Assembly: GCA_945787795.1 (NCBI GenBank)
Contig: CALZJD010000005.1
Location: 1-40,965, forward strand
Direction of reading: 5' to 3'
DNA from: Thermodesulfovibrionia bacterium
GTDB lineage: Bacteria > Nitrospirota > Thermodesulfovibrionia > UBA6902
DNA length: 40,965 bases
The position numbers and the translations under genes were made by a program. The notes under the pieces are model-generated. The model was not told the origin of the DNA. It worked only from the letters and a program-made list of their open reading frames with translations, and searched no databases. Shown in pieces: positions 9,033-17,660 of this stretch (positions are counted from its first letter, which is position 1; each line of letters opens with the position of its first letter).

Positions 9033-9572
9033 CGATGATCCTGGGTGAAATTTACATTCGTGGAACCGATGGTTTCTTCGTCGCGGTTGACCTTGGGTTT
9101 ACCGCAAGCCTTCTGAAACATCATTGGAGATAACCCTCCTTCTCGCATCTGGAAGCCACTTAGCAGTTGCTCTGCCCATCTCGGTGGACTCGGGATGAAC
9201 CCAAACCAGACTCCGCTATTCACGCACTTAAGGTATTTCTCAGTTGACAAGCGAGCGACATGGATGTCGGTAAAAAACGCTTTTATCGTCCGTCGGGCCG
9301 CCCTACCATCCGCTCACGAAGGTCATCGTCATCGATCAACTCCTCAATGCGGTTTTGGAGCGATCTTCAGTTTCATCTTATTCTAATTTCGCGGGAGAAT
9401 ATCCTCCCCGACTATCACAGTACCCAGATCTATTCACTTCCTCGCCACCGAATTCCGAGTTCCCTGACCAGCTACTCCGCTCGGTGGTGTGCGTGCAAAT
9501 AACAACCGAGATGAGGGATGCCGTTTTTGAATCTTTGACCGTCTGTTCCTGGAGTTTTCCGGGGACGCTCAT
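9029..9572 (-). pseudogene. Decayed GT2-GT4 two-module glycosyltransferase gene
   Basis: Starting with an ATG at 9572, only 9 nt after the previous gene, the frame begins as a GT2 enzyme (A-S-L-I-S-V-V-I-C-T-H-T-T-E-R). It soon loses coherence; a second frame shows G-T-R-N-S-V-A-R-K and then a stop. At about 9300-9360 another frame reads L-Q-N-R-I-E-E-L-I-D-D-D-D-L-R-E-R-M, the typical C-terminal helix of a GT4 enzyme. After one more frameshift it continues G-A-A-R-R-T-I-K-A-F-F and E-K-Y-L-K to a TGA at 9029. Together these are the two ends of a former GT2-GT4 gene, like its intact neighbours, with the middle deleted and several frameshifts. Confidence 0.7.
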
Positions 9573-9580
9573 ATACTATT

Positions 9581-11875
9581 CTACCTTGAAACCATTGCCA
9601 ATAATCGGTATCCGATTCTTCGAATGGAATTCTTCGCATGCCAAAACATAAAATTGATAGCGGATCTTGGGTTTCGAATGACCTTCCGAAACACTCTTAT
9701 TTGCTGTTCCAGTGTTAAACTAAAAAAATCTCCCGGCCTTATGATTTTAAAGGGCGACCCGACATTACCTCGAAAAATTGGGTTTATCTGAAATATACGG
9801 GATTCAAGAAGTTGAACCAAATACTTTGCATCGCGCGCAACCACATCTGGAAACCTCTCCAGAATATTACGGCGCATGCGGGTTTGTCCCATCAACGCTG
9901 AACCGGGAGACATGGTTTTCTCGCAAAGGAGTTCAGGATAGGTAATCGCGATCCAATCTGACGCCAAAACGGCATTGACGAGATCCCATTGCTCGAAGCC
10001 GAAATCTAACCCTATCCGGAACATTCCGGACTCAAGAAGTGCTTCTGTACGAACTGCGGTGGCGGGAACGGTTTCATTTTTCAAATGCTGGTATGGAAAT
10101 GCGGGACAGGGATGTGCGACAAAGAGATTATCGTCTCCCACGGTCTGCATCCAGGTAGAGACGAGGCCCACATCAGGGCAATGAGAGAATATGGGTTCGA
10201 CCGCTTCAATATATCCAGGATATAAATGATCGCCGGGGGCAAGAAAAACAAAAGCAATTGGATTGGCACCGGCGGCAAGAACGGTTTCGATACCGATATT
10301 TTTTCTCGCTGAAGTGGACCGGTCCATCACTTGACAGATGCGATATCCGATGGATCGAGCCCTTTGCATAACCGACTTCAAATCATCATCTGTCGGGCCA
10401 CTGTTTACAAGGATGATAACCATTGCCGGTGCGCGTGTCTGTTGTTCCAGCCTTCTCATGCATTTGGAAAGATATCGTGGTTCATTCAAGGCGTCAATTA
10501 CGACGGCAAGGCCTTTAGCAGAATTATTTTTCGCCTCGCGATGTGCCGATTCATCGGATAGGGGCTTCTTCACCCAAGGTAAATTCACCGGAATTCGATT
10601 TGTTCGTTTTACCCCCTGTTTCGCGATCTGCCTACGAAACTGTAAATGTCTCTCCACAGTTACTTTGTTATCGCAGAGTTTTCGGATTTCCAGAGCCGCC
10701 TGGCCTCCCATTTCAACAAGTTGCGTTGGAGGAGTTTCTAAAGCGCGCACCAGAGCCTCGGCAAGCCCGTCAGCATTCGAATTGGCGGACAGCCATCCCG
10801 TTTGATTGTCTGTTATCATCTCGGCCATTCCACCCATCCGGGTTGCAATTACAGGTAGCCCTGAGCACATTGCCTCTACGCAGGTGTTCGGAAAATTCTC
10901 CCAGCGTGAAGGGACCACCGCGATACGGGCTTTCTCCAGAAATCCCGGGAGATCGGTACGCTCATGCCGATCACGGAAGTGGAATCTTGGCTTCATTCGG
11001 GAAGGAATCCGTCTCTTCACAAATTGCTTGACCGATATCCCGTCAGAATAATCGAGGTCCTCACCTATAAACTCGAATTGGGCGAAAGGGTATTTATCGG
11101 CCAAGGAAACCGCAGCGTCCACCCATTCGATCACCCCTTTGCGCGGTTCCAGCCGTCCGATATAACAGATTGTACCGTTTCGCCATACCTGATTGGTCCG
11201 TTGTAGCAGAGGATTATCCCCGATCGGAAGATGAATTACATTTACTGATCCTGCCTCAAGACTGAACTCTGATTCCACCTGGCGGGCGAGGAAATTGCTG
11301 GGACACAGCCAGGCATCGGCGGCCGCAATCGAGTAATCCTCCAATCGTTTCGCCGTCAACCAGTATGGGTTTCCTCCATCCCAATCGTTGGACTGAACGA
11401 CGAATTCACTGGAGGTATGGAGGTGCACGATGCAAGGTGGGTGCCGCCTGGGTCCCAATCCGATCGCCCGTCTCAGCTGAAAGTAATATAGCGGGGCCTG
11501 AAATTCCTGGGCCTCGATGACATCTATTTCAGCTTCCCTTACCAAGTTTTCAGTGAAGAGTCCTGCCTGCCAGGAAAAAGATTGCTGCCAAAAAGGTGAT
11601 TTTCCAAGTCCAATAATCTCCTTGCGGGCAATGTCGGGTTGGGAACGGTTCCCGGTTCCAGGAATGACTTCGTCCACGGGAATGCGATGGACGATCAATC
11701 GGCCCCCACACGATTCTTCTTGTCTTCTTGTCGTCCCTCCCCACAGTCCCGCGATCACATACACCGTTTCACCGGCTTCGGCAAGCAAACGTGAGATGTG
11801 CATTACATAAGTCGCAATTCCCCCGGTAGGCATGGGTGAAGGAGGATACTCAGGGCAGATAATCAAATGATTCAA
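9581..11875 (-). CDS. Bimodular glycosyltransferase (GT4 then GT2-like)
   Basis: 764 residues. Residues 1 to about 405 form a full GT4 enzyme: P-E-Y-P-P-S-P-M-P-T-G-G-I-A-T-Y near the start, I-G-R-L-E-P-R-K-G-V-I-E-W, and the E-x7-E in R-W-E-N-F-P-N-T-C-V-E-A-M. Residues about 450-690 form a GT2-like domain (L-A-V-V-I-D-A-L-N-E-P-R-Y-L, then S-A-R-K-N-I-G-I-E). At the usual DXD position it shows F-L-A-P-G-D-H-L, so the metal site is atypical and this half may be inactive or use a different coordination. The module order is the reverse of the 804-residue protein. It lies 27 nt downstream of the ABC transporter ATPase, in the same operon. Confidence 0.85.
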   Translation of the reverse strand: MNHLIICPEYPPSPMPTGGIATYVMHISRLLAEAGETVYVIAGLWGGTTRRQEESCGGRLIVHRIPVDEVIPGTGNRSQPDIARKEIIGLGKSPFWQQSFSWQAGLFTENLVREAEIDVIEAQEFQAPLYYFQLRRAIGLGPRRHPPCIVHLHTSSEFVVQSNDWDGGNPYWLTAKRLEDYSIAAADAWLCPSNFLARQVESEFSLEAGSVNVIHLPIGDNPLLQRTNQVWRNGTICYIGRLEPRKGVIEWVDAAVSLADKYPFAQFEFIGEDLDYSDGISVKQFVKRRIPSRMKPRFHFRDRHERTDLPGFLEKARIAVVPSRWENFPNTCVEAMCSGLPVIATRMGGMAEMITDNQTGWLSANSNADGLAEALVRALETPPTQLVEMGGQAALEIRKLCDNKVTVERHLQFRRQIAKQGVKRTNRIPVNLPWVKKPLSDESAHREAKNNSAKGLAVVIDALNEPRYLSKCMRRLEQQTRAPAMVIILVNSGPTDDDLKSVMQRARSIGYRICQVMDRSTSARKNIGIETVLAAGANPIAFVFLAPGDHLYPGYIEAVEPIFSHCPDVGLVSTWMQTVGDDNLFVAHPCPAFPYQHLKNETVPATAVRTEALLESGMFRIGLDFGFEQWDLVNAVLASDWIAITYPELLCEKTMSPGSALMGQTRMRRNILERFPDVVARDAKYLVQLLESRIFQINPIFRGNVGSPFKIIRPGDFFSLTLEQQIRVFRKVIRNPRSAINFMFWHAKNSIRRIGYRLLAMVSR

Positions 11876-11902
11876 AAATGTTTTCCTTGTTATAGGAGTG
11901 TT

Positions 11903-12706
11903 TCAAACCTCAATCACCTTCTCGTCCCCCTGTCGAAAACTCTCTCCACGGATGTCTGCCTGATATGCCTTTATCACTGAATCAATATCCCCGGTCATAC
12001 GGATGATCCCATCTTCCATCCAGACAGCCATCGAGCAGAGATCACTTATGTGATTGAGGTTGTGAGATACAACGACCATGGTTCCCCCATTGGAATGAAA
12101 TAACTTCAGACGGTCGATACATTTTGTCTGAAAGGACTGGTCACCTACGGCCAGGACTTCATCCAGCAAAAGGATATCCGGCTGGAGAGTAACAGCAACT
12201 GAAAAGGCAAGTCTTGCCACCATACCCGATGAGAAGTATTTTACCGGCAGCTCAATAAAATCACCTATTCCTGAAAACTCAACAATATCATCGTATTGGT
12301 GAGCAAGCTGTATCCGGGACAGGCCCATTATAGCACCGTAGAGCTCAATGTTTTCAGCTCCGGTCAGTTCGGCATTGAAGCCCGCGCCCAGCTCCATCAC
12401 AGATGCAATGCGTCCGAATGTTTCTATCGTTCCAGAACTTGGCTCATAGATGCCGGCGATCAGGCGCAATACCGTGCTCTTCCCACAGCCGTTCTGTCCA
12501 ACCAGCGCAATGGACTCGCCCTGCCGGACCCTGATGTTGAAATCTTTAAGAGAGAACTCCGCGTGCCCCGCCTTAAACGGCTGCCTTTTTATACTCCTGA
12601 TGAACCACTCCCTGAGTGAAACAGTCCGGTGTGAGTAAACATAGAATTGCTTCCTGACATTGCGGCATATTATGGCAGAATTATTAGCTCCTTCAGGCGA
12701 TCTCAT
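11903..12706 (-). CDS. wzt: ABC transporter ATP-binding protein, polysaccharide export (Wzt/KpsT-like)
   Basis: 267 residues with all motifs of an export ATPase: Walker A G-Q-N-G-C-G-K-S-T near residue 72, the signature Y-F-S-S-G-M-V-A-R-L, Walker B I-L-L-L-D-E-V-L-A-V-G-D and the switch region V-V-S-H-N-L. The length matches the short form and leaves no room for the extra C-terminal glycan-binding domain of long Wzt proteins. It overlaps the permease gene by 14 bp (permease ends at 12693), so the two are co-translated. With the permease it should drive export of a finished undecaprenol-linked glycan across the inner membrane. Confidence 0.9.
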   Translation of the reverse strand: MRSPEGANNSAIICRNVRKQFYVYSHRTVSLREWFIRSIKRQPFKAGHAEFSLKDFNIRVRQGESIALVGQNGCGKSTVLRLIAGIYEPSSGTIETFGRIASVMELGAGFNAELTGAENIELYGAIMGLSRIQLAHQYDDIVEFSGIGDFIELPVKYFSSGMVARLAFSVAVTLQPDILLLDEVLAVGDQSFQTKCIDRLKLFHSNGGTMVVVSHNLNHISDLCSMAVWMEDGIIRMTGDIDSVIKAYQADIRGESFRQGDEKVIEV

Positions 12707-13562
12707 TACAAACCCCCTTGAAACGATTAAAAATCCAATATCCGATCAGGCAGATAGCAACAGCACTCACAAATGCCGATCCCAGCATCATTATTGATGG
12801 CCAGGCTCCTTCATATAATACAACGTGATACAATCTTAAGATGGTAACGAACGGGTTTATGTAATAGAAGGGACGTGCAACTTCAGGTATCATAGTTACG
12901 GGGTAGAAAACAGGTGAAAGGTAAAATAGCGACGTAATGAGAATTGGCAACGCATGCTGGATGTCGTAGAATAAGACGGCTAACACAGCGAGCGGAAACA
13001 TTAATCCAACGACCAATATCACCTGAATAAAAATGAGAAACGGCAAAAGGATGAGACTTGCGGGTATGGCTCCGTGATGAAAGATGAACAACACAATCAG
13101 GACAATAGTGATCTCGAGCAGAAACTCCACAAGTTTTGAGACAGCAGCGCTCAGGATCAGAACCTCCCTTGGAAAGTAAACGTTGCGACTCAGGGAAGCG
13201 TTGTTAGCAAGAATGGTTGTTGTGAAATTGAGCGACTGCGAAATAAAGTTCCATACGAAAAAACCGCTTATCAGAAAAGCCCAGTAATGATCTATTTGTA
13301 TCCGGATAACGTAGCTGAAGACGGTAACCAAAATTGTCACGGTAAACAATGGATTCAGAACTGTCCAGATCAGGCCAAAAAGCGAGCGCTGGTATTTCAC
13401 TTTCAGGTCGCGGATTACCAGGCTTCGAAACAATTCCCGATATAGCCAGATCTCCATGAGTATTGAGTTGCTGTCTCTCCTTTTTGATCTCGTTACCGAC
13501 ATACTATCCCTTAGTTGTGCCGAGTGCTTAAGGCTGCCGCGTTTATCAGCCATACACTTCAC
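12693..13562 (-). CDS. wzm: ABC-2 type polysaccharide export permease (Wzm-like)
   Basis: 289 residues with a cytoplasmic basic N-terminus of about 50 residues, then six hydrophobic segments. It carries family features R-D-L-K-V-K-Y-Q-R-S-L-F-G-L-I-W near residue 52 and N-P-F-V-T-I-L-R near the C-terminus. It forms the membrane channel partner of the adjacent ATPase. The first ATG may be early: the N-terminal 30 residues before the conserved Y-R-E-L-F-R-S-L segment are not typical, and M21 or M36 are possible starts. Confidence 0.9.
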   Translation of the reverse strand: MKCMADKRGSLKHSAQLRDSMSVTRSKRRDSNSILMEIWLYRELFRSLVIRDLKVKYQRSLFGLIWTVLNPLFTVTILVTVFSYVIRIQIDHYWAFLISGFFVWNFISQSLNFTTTILANNASLSRNVYFPREVLILSAAVSKLVEFLLEITIVLIVLFIFHHGAIPASLILLPFLIFIQVILVVGLMFPLAVLAVLFYDIQHALPILITSLFYLSPVFYPVTMIPEVARPFYYINPFVTILRLYHVVLYEGAWPSIMMLGSAFVSAVAICLIGYWIFNRFKGVCNEIA

Positions 13563-13633
13563 TCCGTCGAAGATTGGCTATCCGCTGTACAACCACATAT
13601 GATCCTAATCCCCGCCAGCAATTCCACCACATC

Positions 13634-14542
13634 CTATCCATACTTAGTTTTTAAGCGACCTACAATGAAACCCAATGTTTCAATAACCTGTAATTGATGG
13701 ACAAAATACTTTTTATTCAGGGTCAACAGCTTTTTCAGGAACTCGGACATATCGCTTCTGAATTTCCTGACAGTATAATCGGGATACCCTAATAAGTTTT
13801 CATATGGGTAATCGAGCAGGAGACCGTGAATTTCTCCATAATGAAACCTCCATCTTCGAAAATACATCTTTCTCATTCGTTCTTCTGAAATACAATGTTG
13901 TACGATCACATCCGGCGTGTACAGGATGGATTCTCCTCCTTCTAAAAGTCTGCACATAAAATGTGACTCTTCTCCGGAATAAAGCTTGTCCGGAAACCGG
14001 CCTCTATCTGTAGTGAACAGACCATAGGTCTCAAAAGCAGCAGCACGAACAGCAAAGTTTGCTCCCCAGATTTCAGGCGTATTGAGAAAAAGAGGAACAT
14101 TGCCGTAGTCCAGAAGGGCTAAATAACCGTACAACTCTTCCGACAACCAGGCCGGCACAGGTTTTTCCCAGACAGGAAGGATCTTCCCCCCAATACACTG
14201 AACATCATATTCCCTGAAAGTCTTTACAACAGCCCCAATCCACTCATGGTCAACGACGACATCATCATCAGTAAAAGCGATTAGCATGCCCTTTGATTCA
14301 CGAATACCCCGATTTCGTGCAAATGATAGCCCCTGCCGCTCTTCCTTAAAAGAGAGGATGGGAAAGCTGCTGTGATCCTGAAAGCTTTTGACTACCTCCT
14401 CTGTATTATCCTTTGAGTTGTTATCGACGATCACGAGTTCCCATTTCAGATTATGTGGAATAGACGATGCCATTAAGCTGTCCAGCGTTCTTTTCAGAGA
14501 GGCAGAACGATTACAGGTGCATATTATTACGCTAAGGTCCAT
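13634..14542 (-). CDS. GT2 family glycosyltransferase
   Basis: 302 residues with a GT-A fold: L-S-V-I-I-C-T-C-N-R at the N-terminus, V-D-N-N-S-K-D-N-T, Q-G-L-S-F-A-R-N-R-G-I and the metal-binding F-T-D-D-D-V. A conserved G-E-E-S-H-F-M-C-R-L segment follows. It probably adds one sugar to the growing lipid-linked glycan at the cytoplasmic face. It sits directly upstream of the Wzm permease with a 71-bp gap on the same strand. Confidence 0.87.
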   Translation of the reverse strand: MDLSVIICTCNRSASLKRTLDSLMASSIPHNLKWELVIVDNNSKDNTEEVVKSFQDHSSFPILSFKEERQGLSFARNRGIRESKGMLIAFTDDDVVVDHEWIGAVVKTFREYDVQCIGGKILPVWEKPVPAWLSEELYGYLALLDYGNVPLFLNTPEIWGANFAVRAAAFETYGLFTTDRGRFPDKLYSGEESHFMCRLLEGGESILYTPDVIVQHCISEERMRKMYFRRWRFHYGEIHGLLLDYPYENLLGYPDYTVRKFRSDMSEFLKKLLTLNKKYFVHQLQVIETLGFIVGRLKTKYG

Positions 14543-14597
14543 GCTGTTGTGAATCCTTAATATTAAAAGACGTACAGTAATTTAAATTTCACTGGCT

Positions 14598-16208
14598 CTA
14601 TGCCTTCAAAATCTCCCTGATCGGTTCACCATCAACAGATGACGATTTCACTCCGAGCAAGCTGGTAAACGTCGGGGCAAAATCCATGATGGAAACAGTC
14701 CTGTCCAGACATCCAGGGTTTATTCCTGCTCCAAAGGCAATAAACAGACCTTCCGGCCTGTGGTCACCTGTTCGGCAGTAGGAATTCACGCCCTCGATGA
14801 TCCCTGTTTTTTCAGAAAAAAGACGTATCCTGCTCCCCTTTCCATCCCCGTTATCACTTGTTCCTGAATATTTTTCATCGCTCCACTCGACCAACAGGTC
14901 AGGCAGGTGGTCCATACCTTCTCCCTGATACAATTCTGATGTTCTTCGTACGCTCTTTATCATGGGAGTTCCCGTATCATAATCAACAATTTTCAATAAA
15001 TTCCGGGCAAGATCGTCACAAAAAGAATCCATTTCCGTTCCCGGCTTTATGATCCCCATGGGCTCCCGGCCAGCCAGATTAACACGAACACCACCGACAG
15101 ATAACGCATTTTCCACAGGAAAGCATTTACTTTTTTTCAGATCTATCCCTGAAATGGTGGGAGGGGGAGAGGCGTGATGAGCGTCGGCATGTCCGCGATA
15201 GCTATCACGTAGAGCCCCAAGTTTCCCCGTGATGCTTTGAGGCATACGATGCCAAACCGTTTTCAGGAGAGCATCCATTCTGTTTTCAGAACCCGATGAA
15301 GGAGAGTGAACATGGTCCATATTGTAAATCTCTGCAGCTCCCAGGCTGATGAGTACCTCGGGGAGCAGGAATTGTGCGCCATAATTATGAGCCATTCGAT
15401 GACTGGCAAGAAAAACAACAATAGTGTCGTCATCGATCTCTGCGAGAATCTCCCCGATTGCAGCATCAATGGCCATGTACACATCACGAACAGGATTGCC
15501 CGTCATTGCAGTGGTCTCGGATGAATAATTGGGATGAAACGGATCATGAAGATGCCAGCACTGATGTCCGGCACAATGGCCTTCGGTAAATACCTGGGCA
15601 AAGAAGTCCCATTTTTCTTTCTTCAGATAGTGCATGGTCAACTCTGTCTTTCGCTGCACACCCTGTATAAGCTGGTCTCTGAAATCACAAAAGTCCCTGG
15701 GAGAACGTCCTTGAACATCACATGAGTTTTTCAGGGGGTGCTGACCAAATCGGCCCAGCACGTCCTGTTTCAGCTCCTGCGGCCAGGTACAAAATCCATA
15801 ATTTGGATCATGCGAGCCCCATTCCACCATTTGAATTCCGTTGATCTTCCGGGAGATCCCTGACAAAGGGATGTCAAGGACGGCAACTTTTCGTCCGGCT
15901 TTGCTCAGAGAGTTCCAGAAAGGCTCATGCTTTATAAATTCGCCTGTGTAGCACCGATAGAGATCATAGGTCCCCGGATTCAGTTGAGTGAGTCTATGAA
16001 AGCCGTGACGGCCCGGAGTAACCCCCGTATAAAACGATGGCCAGGTAGCTCCTTCAAAGAAGCCCTCAAGACTCATCGTATTGCCAACCAGTCCCTTGCC
16101 GAGTAAAGTACGAATATTTTTCAATGTTCCTTCAGCAGCCCAGTTCTGTATCAAAAACTTGTCTCCGGCATCAATAGCGAGAAAAAGCACTTTTGCAGTC
16201 TTGGTCAT
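14598..16208 (-). CDS. Alkaline-phosphatase-superfamily phosphodiesterase / phosphotransferase-like protein
   Basis: 536 residues of the type I phosphodiesterase / nucleotide pyrophosphatase fold. Visible motifs are F-L-A-I-D-A-G-D (first metal Asp), A-T-W-P-S-F-Y-T-G-V-T-P-G with the nucleophile Thr, H-L-H-D-P-F-H-P and the late histidine in G-D-H-R-P-E-G-L-F-I. At the place of the usual S-D-H-G metal motif the sequence reads A-S-H-R-M, so the Asp is replaced by Ser while the His stays. Proteins of this fold in polysaccharide loci often hydrolyse or transfer phosphate-linked groups; the substrate here is unknown. It starts 30 nt after the radical SAM gene ends and is co-oriented with it. Confidence 0.85.
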   Translation of the reverse strand: MTKTAKVLFLAIDAGDKFLIQNWAAEGTLKNIRTLLGKGLVGNTMSLEGFFEGATWPSFYTGVTPGRHGFHRLTQLNPGTYDLYRCYTGEFIKHEPFWNSLSKAGRKVAVLDIPLSGISRKINGIQMVEWGSHDPNYGFCTWPQELKQDVLGRFGQHPLKNSCDVQGRSPRDFCDFRDQLIQGVQRKTELTMHYLKKEKWDFFAQVFTEGHCAGHQCWHLHDPFHPNYSSETTAMTGNPVRDVYMAIDAAIGEILAEIDDDTIVVFLASHRMAHNYGAQFLLPEVLISLGAAEIYNMDHVHSPSSGSENRMDALLKTVWHRMPQSITGKLGALRDSYRGHADAHHASPPPTISGIDLKKSKCFPVENALSVGGVRVNLAGREPMGIIKPGTEMDSFCDDLARNLLKIVDYDTGTPMIKSVRRTSELYQGEGMDHLPDLLVEWSDEKYSGTSDNGDGKGSRIRLFSEKTGIIEGVNSYCRTGDHRPEGLFIAFGAGINPGCLDRTVSIMDFAPTFTSLLGVKSSSVDGEPIREILKA

Positions 16209-16238
16209 TTCATTACGCCTTCCACCATGTGCAGATAA

Positions 16239-17342
16239 TCATGGCCCATAGGAATACATCCAGCTGCATCGGTTACAACCTGCAAAATGCTTCTCCTTCA
16301 ATATCACGGAACGGAATTTGCATGCTTGTTCGTTATTCCAGAGATCATACAAACTATTGTTGCGGAGGTTCCCGATACTATAGTCATCTATCCATTCATC
16401 AGGGCAGAACCTGACATCACCATTCGGTTTTATAACAGCCCCGAAAAAAGGAGCAATACATCTCGTTTTCAGCCGAGGACTCTCTGAATAATACTTGACA
16501 GTATCAGCGCTTGATAAATCCGGAAACATAATGACCTTCGGCAGACTGCTCACATACATAATTTCGTTAAGGAATGCCCTTTGTTCAGTTATGCGGGAAT
16601 CTGGGAGCACATGACTGGCGGCTCCGGCAGCCCTGCACCCGAGTGTATGTCTGATAGCCGACTGGTGGATTGCCAGTTCATTTTCTGAAACATACCAGAG
16701 ATGATGTAATCGATAAAAATCAGCGCCATTTCCGGTTGACTGTTCTATTGCGTTTAACGTCTCCTTTAAACGGCCCATCAGGCTGAGTGTTAAGACTACA
16801 TTCACGGTAATAACGGGTTTCATGGATGCCTGTTTTTTTTTGTATTCAGCAATTTTTCTCAAGCTTTCAGTCGCCTTCTCGAAAACACCTCTCCCTCTCA
16901 CCCGATCATGCAGTTCTTTATTGCCATCGATGGAGAAACTGATCTCGTCAACTCCAAGCTCAACAAGCATTTCTATGTCTTTTGTTTCCAGTAACGTTCC
17001 ATTTGTTGTAAACGCTACAGACAGATTCCTGCTTTTTATATGCTTCAGGACCATCAGGAAATCTTCACGTATAAAAGGTTCAGATCCGCCTATATATATA
17101 TGAGAGATATGCCGGGCCAGCTGATCTACTATGGTGCAAACCTCGTGAGTTTTAAGTTCACTGCCTTTGTAGCGGTCACCAATTCCGTTCTCCCCATGGA
17201 ACCAGCACATCTTACAGCGTAAATTACACCTGTTGCTCAGTTCTATATCGACCTGATCCGGTCTATCACAATGAAAGTCTGATAGGGCATGAGGATAGAC
17301 ACTGAGAAGATGCTTTAATGCTCTATCTTTGCGAAATATCAC
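16239..17342 (-). CDS. Radical SAM/SPASM domain protein
   Basis: 367 residues. The iron-sulfur/SAM motif C-N-L-R-C-K-M-C lies near residue 37, followed by I-G-G-S-E-P-F-I (the G-G-E/S-P-type SAM contact) and F-T-T-N-G-T. The C-terminal SPASM part has C-I-A-P-F-F, I-K-P-N-G-D-V-R-F-C-P, then C-N-R-C-S-W near the end, which supplies ligands for auxiliary clusters. Radical SAM/SPASM proteins in glycan loci often act as sugar or peptide-modifying enzymes; the target is not visible. It lies between the phosphodiesterase-like gene and the remnant of a second SPASM gene. Confidence 0.88.
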   Translation of the reverse strand: MIFRKDRALKHLLSVYPHALSDFHCDRPDQVDIELSNRCNLRCKMCWFHGENGIGDRYKGSELKTHEVCTIVDQLARHISHIYIGGSEPFIREDFLMVLKHIKSRNLSVAFTTNGTLLETKDIEMLVELGVDEISFSIDGNKELHDRVRGRGVFEKATESLRKIAEYKKKQASMKPVITVNVVLTLSLMGRLKETLNAIEQSTGNGADFYRLHHLWYVSENELAIHQSAIRHTLGCRAAGAASHVLPDSRITEQRAFLNEIMYVSSLPKVIMFPDLSSADTVKYYSESPRLKTRCIAPFFGAVIKPNGDVRFCPDEWIDDYSIGNLRNNSLYDLWNNEQACKFRSVILKEKHFAGCNRCSWMYSYGP

Positions 17343-17360
17343 TTCCCCGAGAACCTTAAA

Positions 17361-17660
17361 TTATCTGTCAAAATGAATCGTGTCATCCATCGGATTTTGT
17401 GAATAACTATTTGGTCCCATCGTGCATTTCAGGCAGAGATCATATTTCTTTCTCCACCCTGCAATTCTCTTATTATCTGTTTATATTGCTCCAACTGCAA
17501 ATTTCCATAATACTTTTATTAAATATATTTGATTTTAGTAATTCCCGGTACATGTATTCACAGCAAAAACTCACGTCTCCATTGTAATGCATTAATAGAT
17601 ACTTTCTTGGATTGGCACAAATTCCGGTTGGGAATGTTCTCTTTTCCAACGCTTGCTCTA
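17361..17660 (-). pseudogene. Frameshifted C-terminal SPASM remnant of a second radical SAM gene
   Basis: In the minus frame from about 17,660, residues G-I-C-A-N-P-R-K-Y-L-L-M-H and N-G-D-V-S-F-C-C are a clear SPASM cluster-binding segment, followed by F-N-K-S-I-M-E-I. The frame hits a stop at 17,473, but adjacent frames carry on as E-Q-Y-K-Q-I-I-R-E-L and then Y-D-L-C-L-K-C-T-M, the closing C-x2-C of SPASM, to a stop at 17,361-17,363. At least two frameshifts separate these pieces. The catalytic SAM-binding part is absent; the GT2 gene at 17,658-18,716 sits where it should be. Confidence 0.7.
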
